From Flavivirga spongiicola (GTDB lineage: Bacteria; Bacteroidota; Bacteroidia; Flavobacteriales; Flavobacteriaceae): a stretch of 64,000 bases of DNA. The stretch spans positions 1,337,001 through 1,401,000 of the forward strand of contig NZ_JAUOEO010000001.1 in NCBI RefSeq assembly GCF_030540825.1. Direction: 5' to 3'. The notes below the pieces were generated by a model. That model saw nothing but the letters and a program-made list of their open reading frames with translations. It was not told the origin of the DNA and did no database searches. Positions 26,913-35,957 of this stretch are shown in pieces (the first letter of the stretch is position 1; every line of letters starts with the position of its first letter). The translations under genes were made by a program, and so were the position numbers.

Positions 26913-27013
26913 TGTTCTAAAACGTTATTATTTTGTCTCTATTTATAATTCTAGTTCTAACAACTTGATATAAAACCGTTTTTTTAATACTCACACAAGC
27001 ATTATTATCAACT

Positions 27014-27042
27014 AAAAAAGCCCAAACAAATTGCTTGAGCTT
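27014..27042 (-). terminator. Terminator after the periplasmic HMA gene
   Basis: On the minus strand AAGCTCAAGCAA pairs with TTGTTTGGGCTT using two G-U pairs, and a T-run follows. It lies 22 bp beyond the stop of the HMA protein gene. Confidence 0.75.
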
Positions 27043-27063
27043 CGATTATTTAACTTAAACAAC

Positions 27064-27438
27064 CTAATCTTTTTTATCTTCTTCGCCGTCTTTGTGATCG
27101 TCTTTAACGGCCTCATCTCGATATCGACAACAAGGGTGCACAGTTGCGTAAGCCTCATCAGTTGCTTTTAGCACTTTGGTATCATGACCTACGGCTACAA
27201 TACTAGCTTGTATCTCTTTTAAATCGGTTTTACGTTCATCGAAAATCAGTTTCAATTCATGAGTTTTCACATTCCATACTGCAGACTTCACTCCTTTGGT
27301 ATTTAAGCTTGCTTTTTCAATACGGGTCTTACACATTAAACAAACACCGTCAACTTCCATGGAGGCTCTTGCGTTTTTGTTTTGGGCGAATGCTACTGTT
27401 GTTATTAATACGGTCAATACTACTATTAGTTTTTTCAT
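27064..27438 (-). CDS. Exported heavy-metal-associated (HMA) protein
   Basis: The 124-residue product has a signal peptide (MKKLIVVLTVLITTVAFAQ) and a single HMA ferredoxin-like domain with the metal-binding CLMC at Cys33/Cys36. The tail contains HPCCRYRDE and a His/Asp/Lys-rich end that could hold more metal. HMA domains carry Cu+ or Zn2+; periplasmic HMA proteins next to a TonB receptor suggest metal shuttling after outer-membrane uptake (inference). It is separated from the receptor gene by 175 bp that includes a large inverted repeat, so it may be transcribed separately. Confidence 0.85.
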   Translation of the reverse strand: MKKLIVVLTVLITTVAFAQNKNARASMEVDGVCLMCKTRIEKASLNTKGVKSAVWNVKTHELKLIFDERKTDLKEIQASIVAVGHDTKVLKATDEAYATVHPCCRYRDEAVKDDHKDGEEDKKD

Positions 27439-27458
27439 GATTTATATTTTTTTATTTT

Positions 27459-27552
27459 TTGTCATTGCGAGACTTTGTAAAAGTCGTGGCAATCTTTAAA
27501 ATTGAACTTTCAAATAATGAGATTACCACGTCGTTCCTCCTCGTGATGACAA
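27459..27552. repeat. MITE-like imperfect inverted repeat
   Basis: TTGTCATTGCGAG...TCGTGGCAATCT (27459-27495) faces AGATTACCACGTCGTTCC...CGTGATGACAA (27520-27552). The arms are inverted copies with scattered mismatches, ~24 bp apart. No ORF is inside; it looks like a non-autonomous repeat or REP pair. Confidence 0.6.
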
Positions 27553-27570
27553 TTCATTTTAATTCAATAA

Positions 27571-27613
27571 ACTCCTGCCTTACTGAAACAAGTTCAGCAC
27601 AGGTCGCAGGAAT
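27571..27613. repeat. Nested palindromic repeat (CTGAAACAAGTTCAGCA family)
   Basis: TCCTGCC ... GCAGGA arms enclose ACTGAAACAAGTTCAGCAC. The same layout with different outer arms (ATCCCGCT/AGCGGGAT) is at 55280-55324, and the core occurs reversed at 60244-60261. The copy runs up to the stop of the TonB receptor gene. Confidence 0.65.
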
Positions 27614-29869
27614 TTACACTTTAAATCGCAATCCTGCGTAATACATACTCCCAAAAATGGGGCCATATACAAATGTGGTATCAAAATTCGCTCCAAAAGG
27701 GGCATCAGCTCCCAAAATGGGATTAGACTGTCTCACATTAGTTATATTTTCACCTCCTAAATATACTTCAAATTTTGGAGAAAACACTTTAGTTACTTGC
27801 ACATTTAAAGTAGCAAGTGTTGGTGTTTTGTCTGGTAATTGATATGACACCGGATTTGTTACCGTTGAAGAAAAGCGTTGTTCTCCCAACCAATTAAACG
27901 TCGCATCAAATTTCCATTGTTGACCATCTTCTTGCCTACGAGTTTCATAAGAAGTATTTGCAAATAAACGGTGTGTTGGTACTAATGGTTTTGATAATTT
28001 ACCCGAGTTATAATCTGTTTTAACGTCATAATATTTATAAGCCATTCGTAAATCGAAATGCTCAAATACATTATAATTAAGTTCTAGCTGAAAACTATTC
28101 GCATAACTATCACCTTCCAAATTATAGAAACTTACTTCTTGTGGGTTTTCATAATCTACCACTACCTGGTTTTTAAAATCGGTTTTATAATAGTCTAAAG
28201 TAACATCTGCCTTTCTTCCAAAAAGATTAAATCCTTGCAAATAAGACACTCCATAATTCCATGCAATCTCAGGGTCTAAACCATAAATAGCCCCTCCTAG
28301 CCTCCCCAAAGGGGAGGAACTCGTTATCTTAACCGCTCTTGAAGTTGAAAATAGTTGTTGATTTTCAGCAAAAATATTAGCGCTACGCTTTCCGCGTCCA
28401 AAAGATGCTCGTAATGCTGATTTCTCCCAAGGCGTGTAACGTGCATGCACCCGAGGTGTTACAAATGTGCCCAATAAATTATGATCATCAATACGTAGAC
28501 CTGCTGTTAGATTCAACTTATCTAAATTATCATAGTTGTATTCAAAAAACGCGCCAACAGATCTTTCAGTTCTTTCATAATCTGTCGTATTGACAAGTTC
28601 ATCATAATGATCGTAAGTATAACTCACTCCTGTTTTTATTTTGTGTCTGGAATCACTAATGATAGAATTATAAATAGCATTGGCATACAAGCTATTATGT
28701 GTGATATCATATTGATTCAATCCAAAATAAGAATCCTGTTTATGGCTGCTAAACGCAGTTTGAACACCCAGACTTTGATAGGGAATCTCAGGATTTACAT
28801 AGCCTAATTTAGCAGATATTTCATAGCGTTTCGTGTCAATTTCACTACCCCATGCGTTAGTTGTTAACCTGTCTGTATCAGGATTAAAATCAAGTTGCCC
28901 TGTTTGCTTTTCATCATTTAAAAATTTCAGATTAATAAAACTTACAAAACCTTTTTCGGCATTGGTATACTGCCAACGGTTCATAATATTAATTTGATGA
29001 TACTTGGGCATATCCATAAAACCATCATCATTAACATCATGTTCTTTATTGTGCGTATTTCCATGTAAATACAATCCAGTATGCCATTTATCACTTACCT
29101 TAGTATTTATATGCGTGTTCAACTCTAAACGTTCACTGGAAGCACCATACAGATTTACAAACAGCTTATCGTCGGTAGCTGGTTTTACCAATTCTGTGTT
29201 TATTTGACCTGCAATACTTTCGTATCCATTAACAACACTACCAGCTCCTTTTGTTATTTGAATACTCTCTACCCAGGTTCCGGGAATAAAACTCAAACCA
29301 TAAGCTTGTGAAGCACCACGAATTGATGGGATGTTTTCGGTAGCGATTAAAATATACGGGCTATTGAGCCCCAGCATTTTTATTTGTCGTGTTCCAGTAA
29401 CAGCATCGGCAAAATTCACATCAATAGATGGATTGGTTTCAAAACTCTCGGAGAGGTTACAACAAGCCGCTTTTAACAACTCATCGCTACTCACCGTAAA
29501 TACATTTGTAGCTTGCAAATAAGACTTTGCCGTTGCTTGTTTTCTAGAGTTTATGGTAACAGCATCTAAATTATCCGTTGGCTGCAACCAATGCTTTACC
29601 ATTTTAGGGGTCTTAATCGTTATGGTATCGGTTTTATACCCTACATAACTAATTAACAATTGCGTATAATCTTTTTCGTAAGGGATTGTAAACTTTCCAT
29701 CTATATCTGTTACTGCTCCAACAGAAGTGTTTAACCAATATACATTGGCTCCTGGTAAACCAATGGGTTCGTTTTTTTCATTTGCTTCCAAGATGGTCCC
29801 ACTAATTTTATTCTGAGACGACATTATAATTGGAAGTATTAATAATAATATATAAAATATCCTTTTCAT
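27614..29869 (-). CDS. TonB-dependent outer-membrane receptor (metal-linked)
   Basis: The 751-residue product has a signal peptide (MKRIFYILLLILPIIMSSQ), a carboxypeptidase-like regulatory domain (~20-95: ISGTILEANEKNEPIGLPGANVYW), a plug domain (AACCNLSESFETNPSIDV, RQIKMLGL, ITKGAGSVVNGYESIAGQIN) and a 22-strand barrel ending in an aromatic C-terminus (YYAGLRFKV). Its start is adjacent to the stop of the HMA-MauE gene, so it is in the same operon. Residues ~515-527 (SSSPLGRLGGA) are encoded by a GC-rich palindromic repeat inserted in frame. Substrate is unknown; the HMA partners suggest copper or another soft metal. Confidence 0.92.
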   Translation of the reverse strand: MKRIFYILLLILPIIMSSQNKISGTILEANEKNEPIGLPGANVYWLNTSVGAVTDIDGKFTIPYEKDYTQLLISYVGYKTDTITIKTPKMVKHWLQPTDNLDAVTINSRKQATAKSYLQATNVFTVSSDELLKAACCNLSESFETNPSIDVNFADAVTGTRQIKMLGLNSPYILIATENIPSIRGASQAYGLSFIPGTWVESIQITKGAGSVVNGYESIAGQINTELVKPATDDKLFVNLYGASSERLELNTHINTKVSDKWHTGLYLHGNTHNKEHDVNDDGFMDMPKYHQINIMNRWQYTNAEKGFVSFINLKFLNDEKQTGQLDFNPDTDRLTTNAWGSEIDTKRYEISAKLGYVNPEIPYQSLGVQTAFSSHKQDSYFGLNQYDITHNSLYANAIYNSIISDSRHKIKTGVSYTYDHYDELVNTTDYERTERSVGAFFEYNYDNLDKLNLTAGLRIDDHNLLGTFVTPRVHARYTPWEKSALRASFGRGKRSANIFAENQQLFSTSRAVKITSSSPLGRLGGAIYGLDPEIAWNYGVSYLQGFNLFGRKADVTLDYYKTDFKNQVVVDYENPQEVSFYNLEGDSYANSFQLELNYNVFEHFDLRMAYKYYDVKTDYNSGKLSKPLVPTHRLFANTSYETRRQEDGQQWKFDATFNWLGEQRFSSTVTNPVSYQLPDKTPTLATLNVQVTKVFSPKFEVYLGGENITNVRQSNPILGADAPFGANFDTTFVYGPIFGSMYYAGLRFKV
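28288..28322. repeat. GC-rich palindrome inserted in frame in the TonB receptor gene
   Basis: CCTCCCCAAAGGGGAGG (28301-28317) is a perfect 7-bp-arm palindrome preceded by CCCCTCCTAG. It belongs to the intergenic repeat family at 18450-18492 and 53380-53410 but here is translated within the barrel, between segments I recognise as conserved. Confidence 0.75.
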
Positions 29870-30616
29870 TTAATTGTAGGTTTTAATCAGCATGATTATT
29901 GCCATAACCATCATAATGCTATTTTCAATAAACGTTGCTTTAGTCATGGGGAGTTTTAGTGCAGTTCCTAAACAAGCACATTGAATTGTTTTCTTATTTA
30001 AAAGTGTTCTGGTTACCCCTATAGTTGTTATTCCTAAAATAACCAATGTGATTATTAAAGCTATTGGGATTTGAATACGCATTAAAAATAAGATCCCCAA
30101 TGCTAATTCAATAAATGGATATACCCATCTATAAATAGGCATTACTTTAGCCAGAGGGTCGTACATTTTAAAAGATTCTGGAAAGCCTTTTAAATCTAAA
30201 AGTTTAAAAAAACTAAAAACGATGTAAAAAAGTCCCATGAAATCCAGCATGAAATCTGTTCCACTCCATGGTCTATAATTTATTAACACGGATGCTATTG
30301 TAATATATCCGAAAATCAAAAAAAGAGGAAATAACTGTTTTAACTCTGATTTTTTTTCTTCTATAACATTAGAAGGTCTTTGAACCTCTTCAACTGCACT
30401 CGGAGCAGACTCGTTCTTTTCCGAAATTGAATATTTATCTGATAACGCTTTTTGTAATGTATCTATAGAAATACGGTTTGACATTTCTATAATGGCCTCT
30501 GCTTTTTCTAAATCTACAATAACATTTAAAACGCCTTTAATAGCATTAAGTTTATCTTCTACCGAAGTTCTGCAACCATTACAAGTCATCCCTGTAATTA
30601 CATATGTATGTTTCAT
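29870..30616 (-). CDS. HMA domain fused to MauE/DoxX-type membrane domain
   Basis: The product is 248 residues. Residues 1-65 form an HMA domain with GMTCNGCRTS (Cys12, Cys15). A linker of ~35 residues leads to four transmembrane helices (about 92-110, 117-135, 160-195, 220-245) of the MauE/DoxX type with a CACLG motif in the last loop. It probably handles a metal at the inner membrane, passing it or electrons between the HMA cysteines and the membrane cysteines (inference). Between the HYC_CC_PP gene (70 bp upstream) and the TonB receptor gene (immediately downstream). Confidence 0.85.
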   Translation of the reverse strand: MKHTYVITGMTCNGCRTSVEDKLNAIKGVLNVIVDLEKAEAIIEMSNRISIDTLQKALSDKYSISEKNESAPSAVEEVQRPSNVIEEKKSELKQLFPLFLIFGYITIASVLINYRPWSGTDFMLDFMGLFYIVFSFFKLLDLKGFPESFKMYDPLAKVMPIYRWVYPFIELALGILFLMRIQIPIALIITLVILGITTIGVTRTLLNKKTIQCACLGTALKLPMTKATFIENSIMMVMAIIMLIKTYN

Positions 30617-30686
30617 TTTGAAAATAATTTGAATTAATAAATTTTAAGAGATTCCCTTTTTCAAGGGAATGAAAAAAATCTATCTA

Positions 30687-31115
30687 TCAAATTATAAAGA
30701 CTTGGTCCAGCACTTGTATGTCAGCGACCAAATTAGGTGGAGAATAATCCTTGTGAGGAATTGTTAACTTAGGTAGCTCCTCAAAAAGACCAATATAAGC
30801 GTATGTATAAGATGCAATAATTTGTTGCTGCTCAAAATCTAAATCTTCAAATGAAGAAAATTTTAATTCATTTTGACCTTCAACAACGTCAACCACATCT
30901 TTACAACATCGTTTCTTTGTGACCTTTTCTAAAGCACACTCATAAACTTCCATAGAACACTTATCTACTTCAGAAAAAATAGAAATATCTACTAAAACAT
31001 CACCGCAAAAATGTTTTTCAATAGCAAAGGATACTGTTGAAAACAGAACGAGCAATGCCAGAAGCATTGAAAAACTTTTATGTAATATTTTTTTTATCAC
31101 ATAACAAAAATACAA
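30687..31115 (-). CDS. HYC_CC_PP family exported protein
   Basis: The 142-residue product has an N-terminal hydrophobic signal (SMLLALLVLFSTVSFA), then the family hallmarks in order: EKHFCGD (H-F/Y-C), KKRCCKD (CC) and YSPPN (PP). The spaced Cys/His residues suggest a metal-binding periplasmic protein. The ATG at 31115 gives an awkward MYFCYVIKK start; a GTG at 31100 would give VIKKILHKSFS, closer to the usual signal-peptide N-region, so the true start may be there. First gene of the metal module with the HMA-MauE and TonB receptor genes. Confidence 0.8.
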   Translation of the reverse strand: MYFCYVIKKILHKSFSMLLALLVLFSTVSFAIEKHFCGDVLVDISIFSEVDKCSMEVYECALEKVTKKRCCKDVVDVVEGQNELKFSSFEDLDFEQQQIIASYTYAYIGLFEELPKLTIPHKDYSPPNLVADIQVLDQVFII

Positions 31116-31308
31116 AAAATTGAAATTGAAAGTATTTTTTTATTAAATGATTAACACTAAACTTGTCTTGACTTTTTTATTTACCCCTAATTAAACAAAA
31201 AAATCATGCTTTCCTGTCTACTGGCTGGTAGGTGTTTCTGGACAAAATCTTTTATGTAATGCATCACTACAAGATAATAGCACTTATTAAACCTCAAAAT
31301 GAGTTCAC

Positions 31309-31737
31309 TTAACCTCTAAGTCTGTGATAATAAAAAGCAGGTAATAATAAGATTAAAATAATAGGTTGTATTAAAAAACGGCGTACATTAAAAAACATAT
31401 AATAATCTTCCTGTCTCGGATTAACAACGAAGTATAAATAGATTAACAACAAAACAATATAAGCCAACGCATAGATGATTATTGAAAATTTAATGATGCC
31501 TTTATCTTTAAAAAACACATATAAAATACCTAATGAAATAATACTGTTTAGCAAATATCGTAATGAGGTGAAACTTACTAATTTTAAAACTTCTCGTCTT
31601 GGACTATCAATATACAGGTAGTCATTCTGAAAAAACACTAAATAAGGGTCGTAAAATAATTCATTTTCGAAAACTCGAATTAAAACCAGCAATCCGAACA
31701 ATACAAATAACACTATGTATTTAATTAATTTAGACAT
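31309..31737 (-). CDS. Exosortase F system-associated membrane protein
   Basis: The 142-residue protein has four predicted helices (about 7-24, 58-76, 82-102, 118-136). The start overlaps the xrtF stop by 8 bp. The sequence from RVFENELFYDPYLVFFQNDYLYIDSPRRE to YYMFFNVRRFLIQP matches the XrtF-associated protein typical of Flavobacteriaceae. Its role in exosortase processing of C-terminally sorted proteins is not established. Confidence 0.88.
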   Translation of the reverse strand: MSKLIKYIVLFVLFGLLVLIRVFENELFYDPYLVFFQNDYLYIDSPRREVLKLVSFTSLRYLLNSIISLGILYVFFKDKGIIKFSIIIYALAYIVLLLIYLYFVVNPRQEDYYMFFNVRRFLIQPIILILLLPAFYYHRLRG

Positions 31738-32281
31738 TTTTCTTTTTTAGTTTAGAAAAACGATTCACCCAAAAAATCCACAATAAAAACATAATTCCAT
31801 AAATAATTGCAGGAAAAACAACCGTATGTAATATTTCCTTATGCTCAGGATAATGGTATAACGCTATGGTTAATATGACAATACGCAGTAAATTGACCGT
31901 ATAAATTAAGACACTCCCGGAAAGTATATAAAAAAATGTAGTTTTCAATTTTCCTGAAAAAGCCATAATAAATGATATGAATAAAATAACAACGCTTATA
32001 GAGTTACACCCTTCAATAACACGTGCTAAATACTCGTTATCTACAATAACTTTCATAGAGGGTTCATCTGGGTGCGGCAACACCTGAGCATGATATCCAA
32101 ACGTGTTTAATAACGATTCACTTTGTTTAGCCACCAAATGTGTCATATAATCAGGATAAAATTTCGAACCTTCGGAAACATCTAAATACATCTTATACAC
32201 CACAGAAAAAGATATATAAACCAATAAAAAAGTAAGGATAAACTTTATAACCGACTTGTATTTTATAAAGAGTGTTTTCAT
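31730..32281 (-). CDS. xrtF: Exosortase family protein XrtF
   Basis: The 183-residue membrane protein shows the exosortase active-site order: catalytic Cys in EGCNSISVV (near residue 94), Arg in NLLRIVIL and His in ILHTVVFPAIIYG. Exosortases are membrane cysteine transpeptidases that process proteins with PEP-CTERM-like sorting signals. The start codon is provided by a leader repeat (32279-32373), the same unit as before gldN. Substrates are not in the window as far as I can see. Confidence 0.92.
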   Translation of the reverse strand: MKTLFIKYKSVIKFILTFLLVYISFSVVYKMYLDVSEGSKFYPDYMTHLVAKQSESLLNTFGYHAQVLPHPDEPSMKVIVDNEYLARVIEGCNSISVVILFISFIMAFSGKLKTTFFYILSGSVLIYTVNLLRIVILTIALYHYPEHKEILHTVVFPAIIYGIMFLLWIFWVNRFSKLKKKNV

Positions 32282-32373
32282 GTGTTCATAATTGTTTATT
32301 TTTATCGGTCACATGTTGCTTCCATTGTAATTCTTTAATTGGGTATCGACTGTTCGTTATGAAAGTTTCATCT
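32279..32373 (-). repeat. Leader repeat ending at the xrtF start codon
   Basis: The minus strand reads ATGAAACTTTCATAACGAA ... ATGGAAGCAACATGTGACC ... AACAATTATGAACACATG, aligning along its whole ~95 bp with leader unit 1 before gldN. The terminal ATG is the xrtF initiator. Confidence 0.75.
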
Positions 32374-32509
32374 AGTGGCAAAAATGGTTTTCATCGGTTA
32401 TACCAATTGAATTTCAAAAAATCACTTCTGGTTTGTTAAATTAAAAATATGCAAAACTGGATATCGAAATTACATCTTTTTAAATACTTTTACCAAAACT
32501 TTTGAATTT

Positions 32510-32965
32510 ATGATTTTTAAAGACCTAAAACCACAAGTAGAAACTATTGTTTCGCATACAGAAAAAACAGTAGATGAGCGTCTTTTAAACATTTGTGAAC
32601 TACTTGAAACCCATATAGCATATTACAACTGGGTTGGTTTTTATTTTAGAAATGGTGATAAAGAAGAATTACATTTAGGCCCTTATGTGGGAGCACCTAC
32701 AGACCATAAAGTGATTCCCTTTGGGAAAGGCATTTGCGGACAAGTGGCTGTTAGCAATGAAAACTTTGTAGTACCAGATGTAGCTGCACAGGATAACTAT
32801 ATAGCTTGTAGTATTACTGTTAAAGCTGAAATTGTTATTCCAATTTTTGTAAATGAGAAAAACATAGGTCAAATTGATATTGATTCTAATACGCCTGATC
32901 CATTTACTGAAGCTGACGAACGTTTTTTAGAGTTTGTTTGTTCTCAAGTAGCAAAATTATTTTAA
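32510..32965 (+). CDS. GAF-domain protein, free-methionine-(R)-sulfoxide reductase type
   Basis: The 151-residue product is a single GAF domain: YNWVGFYFRNGDKEELHLGPYVG, FGKGICGQVAVSNENFVVPDV, NYIACSITVKAEIVIPIFVNEKNIGQIDIDS. The layout and two of the cysteines (GKGIC and YIAC) match free methionine-R-sulfoxide reductases; the third cysteine of the E. coli enzyme is not seen. It probably reduces free methionine sulfoxide. Divergent from xrtF (228 bp). Confidence 0.85.
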   Translation: MIFKDLKPQVETIVSHTEKTVDERLLNICELLETHIAYYNWVGFYFRNGDKEELHLGPYVGAPTDHKVIPFGKGICGQVAVSNENFVVPDVAAQDNYIACSITVKAEIVIPIFVNEKNIGQIDIDSNTPDPFTEADERFLEFVCSQVAKLF

Positions 32966-33123
32966 GTTCAAGATTCTAAATTCTGAGTTTAAAATTCGAG
33001 AAACATGAAACTTTGAATTTCAAACTTTAAACTTTGGGCTCTTAATGTTAACAACTTCTCTTTTTAGTTGAAAAATCACTTCCTTTTTTAAAAATTCTAA
33101 GCTTATTTTTTAAAGTAAATAAG

Positions 33124-33131
33124 TACTTTTG
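33124..33131 (+). promoter_or_regulatory. Candidate -7 element (TACTTTTG) for purH
   Basis: TACTTTTGC matches TAnnTTTG. The purH start is 88 bp downstream. No convincing TTG was seen at -33. Confidence 0.4.
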
Positions 33132-33219
33132 CAATTATTTAAATTTTTCAGCTTAAAACCCTGATAAACAACAACAATCTCATTCCCGAAACAGGAATTA
33201 AAAACATAACACGACACTA

Positions 33220-34752
33220 ATGAGCAACGAGAAAACCATTAAATCTGCATTAATCTCAGTATTTAGTAAAGACGGATTAGAACCTATTGTAAAAAAATTA
33301 AACGAACAAGGTGTTACCATATACTCTACTGGTGGTACTCAAAAATTTATAAACGATTTAGGTGTAGATGTGGTTCCTGTTGAAGAGATAACTTCTTATC
33401 CTTCTATTCTTGGTGGCCGTGTAAAAACGTTACACCCTAAAGTTTTTGGTGGTATTTTAAACAGACAAAATCATGACGGTGATGTCGCAGAATTAGCAGC
33501 ATTTGAAATTCCTCAAATTGATGTGGTTATTGTTGATTTATATCCATTTGAAAAAACAGTGGCTTCGGGTGCTAGCGAACAAGATATTATTGAAAAAATT
33601 GATATTGGTGGCATTTCGTTAATTCGCGCTGCTGCTAAAAACTATGCGGATGTTATTTGTGTATCATCAGTAGATGATTATGCTGAATTTTTAGATCTGA
33701 TTTCTGAAAATAATGGCGCTATTTCAGAAGAAAACAGAAAGCGTTTTGCAGGCAAAGCCTTTAATATATCTTCACATTACGACACGGCTATTTTTAACTA
33801 TTTTAATAAAAACCATGATGAAGCTGCTTTAAAGATTAGCGAAACTAAAGGAAAAGTATTGCGCTACGGAGAAAACCCTCACCAAAGAGGTTTTTTCTTT
33901 GGAAACTTTGATGAGCTATTCACGAAACTTCATGGTAAAGAATTAAGTTATAACAACCTTTTAGATGTTGATGCTGCTGTAAATTTAATGACTGAATTTA
34001 AAAACGACGCACCAACTTTTGCCATTTTAAAACATAATAACGCTTGTGGTTTAGCACAACGCGACACACTACACCAAGCTTATATTGATGCTTTAGCAGG
34101 AGACCCTGTGTCTGCTTTTGGAGGTGTTTTAATTAGTAATACTGAAATTGATGTCGCTACAGCAGAAGAAATTCATAAGCTATTCTGTGAAGTTGTTATT
34201 GCGCCTTCTTTTTCGGCAGAAGCTCTAACAATTCTTCAAGGCAAAAAGAATCGTATTATACTAGTGCTTCACGATATAGAATTACCAAATATGAATGTTA
34301 GAAGTTGTTTAAATGGCGTGTTGCTTCAAGACAGAAACAATATTACTGATACTATTGAAGGTCTAACAAATGTTACAAACCCGACTCCTAACGATAGCGA
34401 ACTGGAAGATTTAATATTTGCTTCAAAAATTTGTAAACACACAAAATCTAACACCATTGTATTAGCAAAAAACAAGCAGTTATGTGCCAGCGGTACGGGG
34501 CAAACAAGTCGCGTTGATGCTCTGGAACAAGCCATCCATAAAGCAAATTCGTTTAATTTTGACTTGAAAGGTGCTGCTATGGCGAGTGATGCTTTTTTTC
34601 CTTTCCCGGACTGTGTTGAGATTGCAAAAAATGCCGGTGTAACTGCTGTTATTCAACCAGGTGGCTCTATAAAAGATCAATTAAGCATTGATTATTGTAA
34701 TGAAAATAATTTAGCCATGGTTTTCACTGGCACACGTCATTTTAAACATTAA
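33220..34752 (+). CDS. purH: Bifunctional AICAR transformylase/IMP cyclohydrolase PurH
   Basis: The 510-residue enzyme carries out the last two steps of IMP synthesis. The N-terminal MGS-like IMP cyclohydrolase domain (VFSKDGLEPIVKKLNEQGV, STGGTQKF, GGRVKTLHPKVFGGIL) is followed by the AICARFT domain (LRYGENPHQRGFFFG, FAILKHNNACGLA, DPVSAFGGVLISN) and the C-terminal motif MASDAFFPFPDCVE...AVIQPGGSIKDQ. Full length. It lies upstream of mreB, a common flavobacterial order, but is probably a separate transcription unit (170-bp gap). Confidence 0.98.
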   Translation: MSNEKTIKSALISVFSKDGLEPIVKKLNEQGVTIYSTGGTQKFINDLGVDVVPVEEITSYPSILGGRVKTLHPKVFGGILNRQNHDGDVAELAAFEIPQIDVVIVDLYPFEKTVASGASEQDIIEKIDIGGISLIRAAAKNYADVICVSSVDDYAEFLDLISENNGAISEENRKRFAGKAFNISSHYDTAIFNYFNKNHDEAALKISETKGKVLRYGENPHQRGFFFGNFDELFTKLHGKELSYNNLLDVDAAVNLMTEFKNDAPTFAILKHNNACGLAQRDTLHQAYIDALAGDPVSAFGGVLISNTEIDVATAEEIHKLFCEVVIAPSFSAEALTILQGKKNRIILVLHDIELPNMNVRSCLNGVLLQDRNNITDTIEGLTNVTNPTPNDSELEDLIFASKICKHTKSNTIVLAKNKQLCASGTGQTSRVDALEQAIHKANSFNFDLKGAAMASDAFFPFPDCVEIAKNAGVTAVIQPGGSIKDQLSIDYCNENNLAMVFTGTRHFKH

Positions 34753-34922
34753 TTGGCAAAAGAAATATATTGTTTTTAGTCATCTAAAAATCAACAAAAA
34801 ACGTATAATTAAATTATAGTATTTTTTAATAAAATTTGAACAGGCTTAAAACCCATATATTTATTAACTTTTATTACATTTACGGGATTCGTTTTTTAAA
34901 CCACTTAAATTATTAATAGCGC

Positions 34923-35951
34923 ATGGGCTTTTTTGACTTCCTAACCGAAGAAATTGCAATAGATTTAGGAACTGCAAACACACTTATTATTCATAACGAC
35001 AAAGTAGTTGTTGATTCACCTTCCATTGTTGCACGAGATAGAATTTCTGGTAAAATTATTGCCGTTGGTAAAGAAGCCAGTTTAATGCAGGGAAAAACGC
35101 ATGAAAACATAAAAACTATTCGCCCTTTAAAAGATGGTGTAATTGCAGATTTTGATGCGTCTGAACAAATGATAAGTATGTTCATTAAAAACATACCTGC
35201 TTTAAAAAAGAAGTTTTTTACACCTGCGCTTCGTATGGTTATATGTATTCCATCAGGGATTACAGAAGTAGAAATGCGTGCTGTAAAAGAAAGTGCAGAA
35301 CGTGTCAATGGTAAAGAGGTCTATTTAATACATGAACCAATGGCAGCAGCTATTGGTATTGGTGTAGATATTATGCAACCTAAAGGAAATATGGTTGTGG
35401 ATATAGGTGGTGGTACCACAGAAATTGCTGTTATAGCTCTTGGAGGTATCGTCTGTGACAAATCTGTTAAAATTGCAGGTGATGTTTTCACCAATGATAT
35501 TGTTTACTATATGCGTACACAACACAACTTATATGTTGGAGAGCGTACTGCAGAAAAAATAAAAATACAAATAGGTGCCGCAACTGAAGATTTAGAATTG
35601 CCACCGGAAGATATGAGTGTTCAAGGACGCGATTTATTAACTGGTAAACCTAAACAAGTATCTATTTCGCATAGAGAAATTGCTAAAGCTCTGGATAAAT
35701 CTATCTTAAGAATTGAGGATGCTGTTATGGAAACTTTATCTCAAACGCCTCCAGAATTAGCTGCAGACATATACAACACTGGTATTTATTTAGCCGGTGG
35801 TGGCTCGATGTTACGAGGTTTAGATAAGCGTTTATCTCAAAAAACAGACCTTCCGGTTTACATAGCCGAAGACCCACTACGTGCAGTCGTTAGAGGTACT
35901 GGTATTACACTTAAAAATTTACCTAAATACAAAAGTGTATTGATAAAATAG
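34923..35951 (+). CDS. mreB: Rod-shape-determining actin MreB
   Basis: The 342-residue bacterial actin has phosphate-1 motif EIAIDLGTANTLI near residue 10, the HEPMAAAIG and VVDIGGGTTEIAVI nucleotide motifs near 145-165, and the adenosine motif YLAGGGSMLRGLD near 295. It polymerises under the inner membrane to guide lateral wall synthesis. First gene of mreB-mreC-mreD-mrdA-rodA with gaps of 6 bp or overlaps. Confidence 0.99.
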   Translation: MGFFDFLTEEIAIDLGTANTLIIHNDKVVVDSPSIVARDRISGKIIAVGKEASLMQGKTHENIKTIRPLKDGVIADFDASEQMISMFIKNIPALKKKFFTPALRMVICIPSGITEVEMRAVKESAERVNGKEVYLIHEPMAAAIGIGVDIMQPKGNMVVDIGGGTTEIAVIALGGIVCDKSVKIAGDVFTNDIVYYMRTQHNLYVGERTAEKIKIQIGAATEDLELPPEDMSVQGRDLLTGKPKQVSISHREIAKALDKSILRIEDAVMETLSQTPPELAADIYNTGIYLAGGGSMLRGLDKRLSQKTDLPVYIAEDPLRAVVRGTGITLKNLPKYKSVLIK

Positions 35952-35957
35952 CATACC

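Larger units (their letters stand above)
26747..27063. other. Intergenic region holding repeat copy B and a terminator
   Basis: The 317-bp gap between the Fur-family gene and the convergent HMA gene contains the cassette-like repeat (26781-26912), the HMA-gene terminator (27014-27042) and AT-rich DNA without an ORF. Confidence 0.6.
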
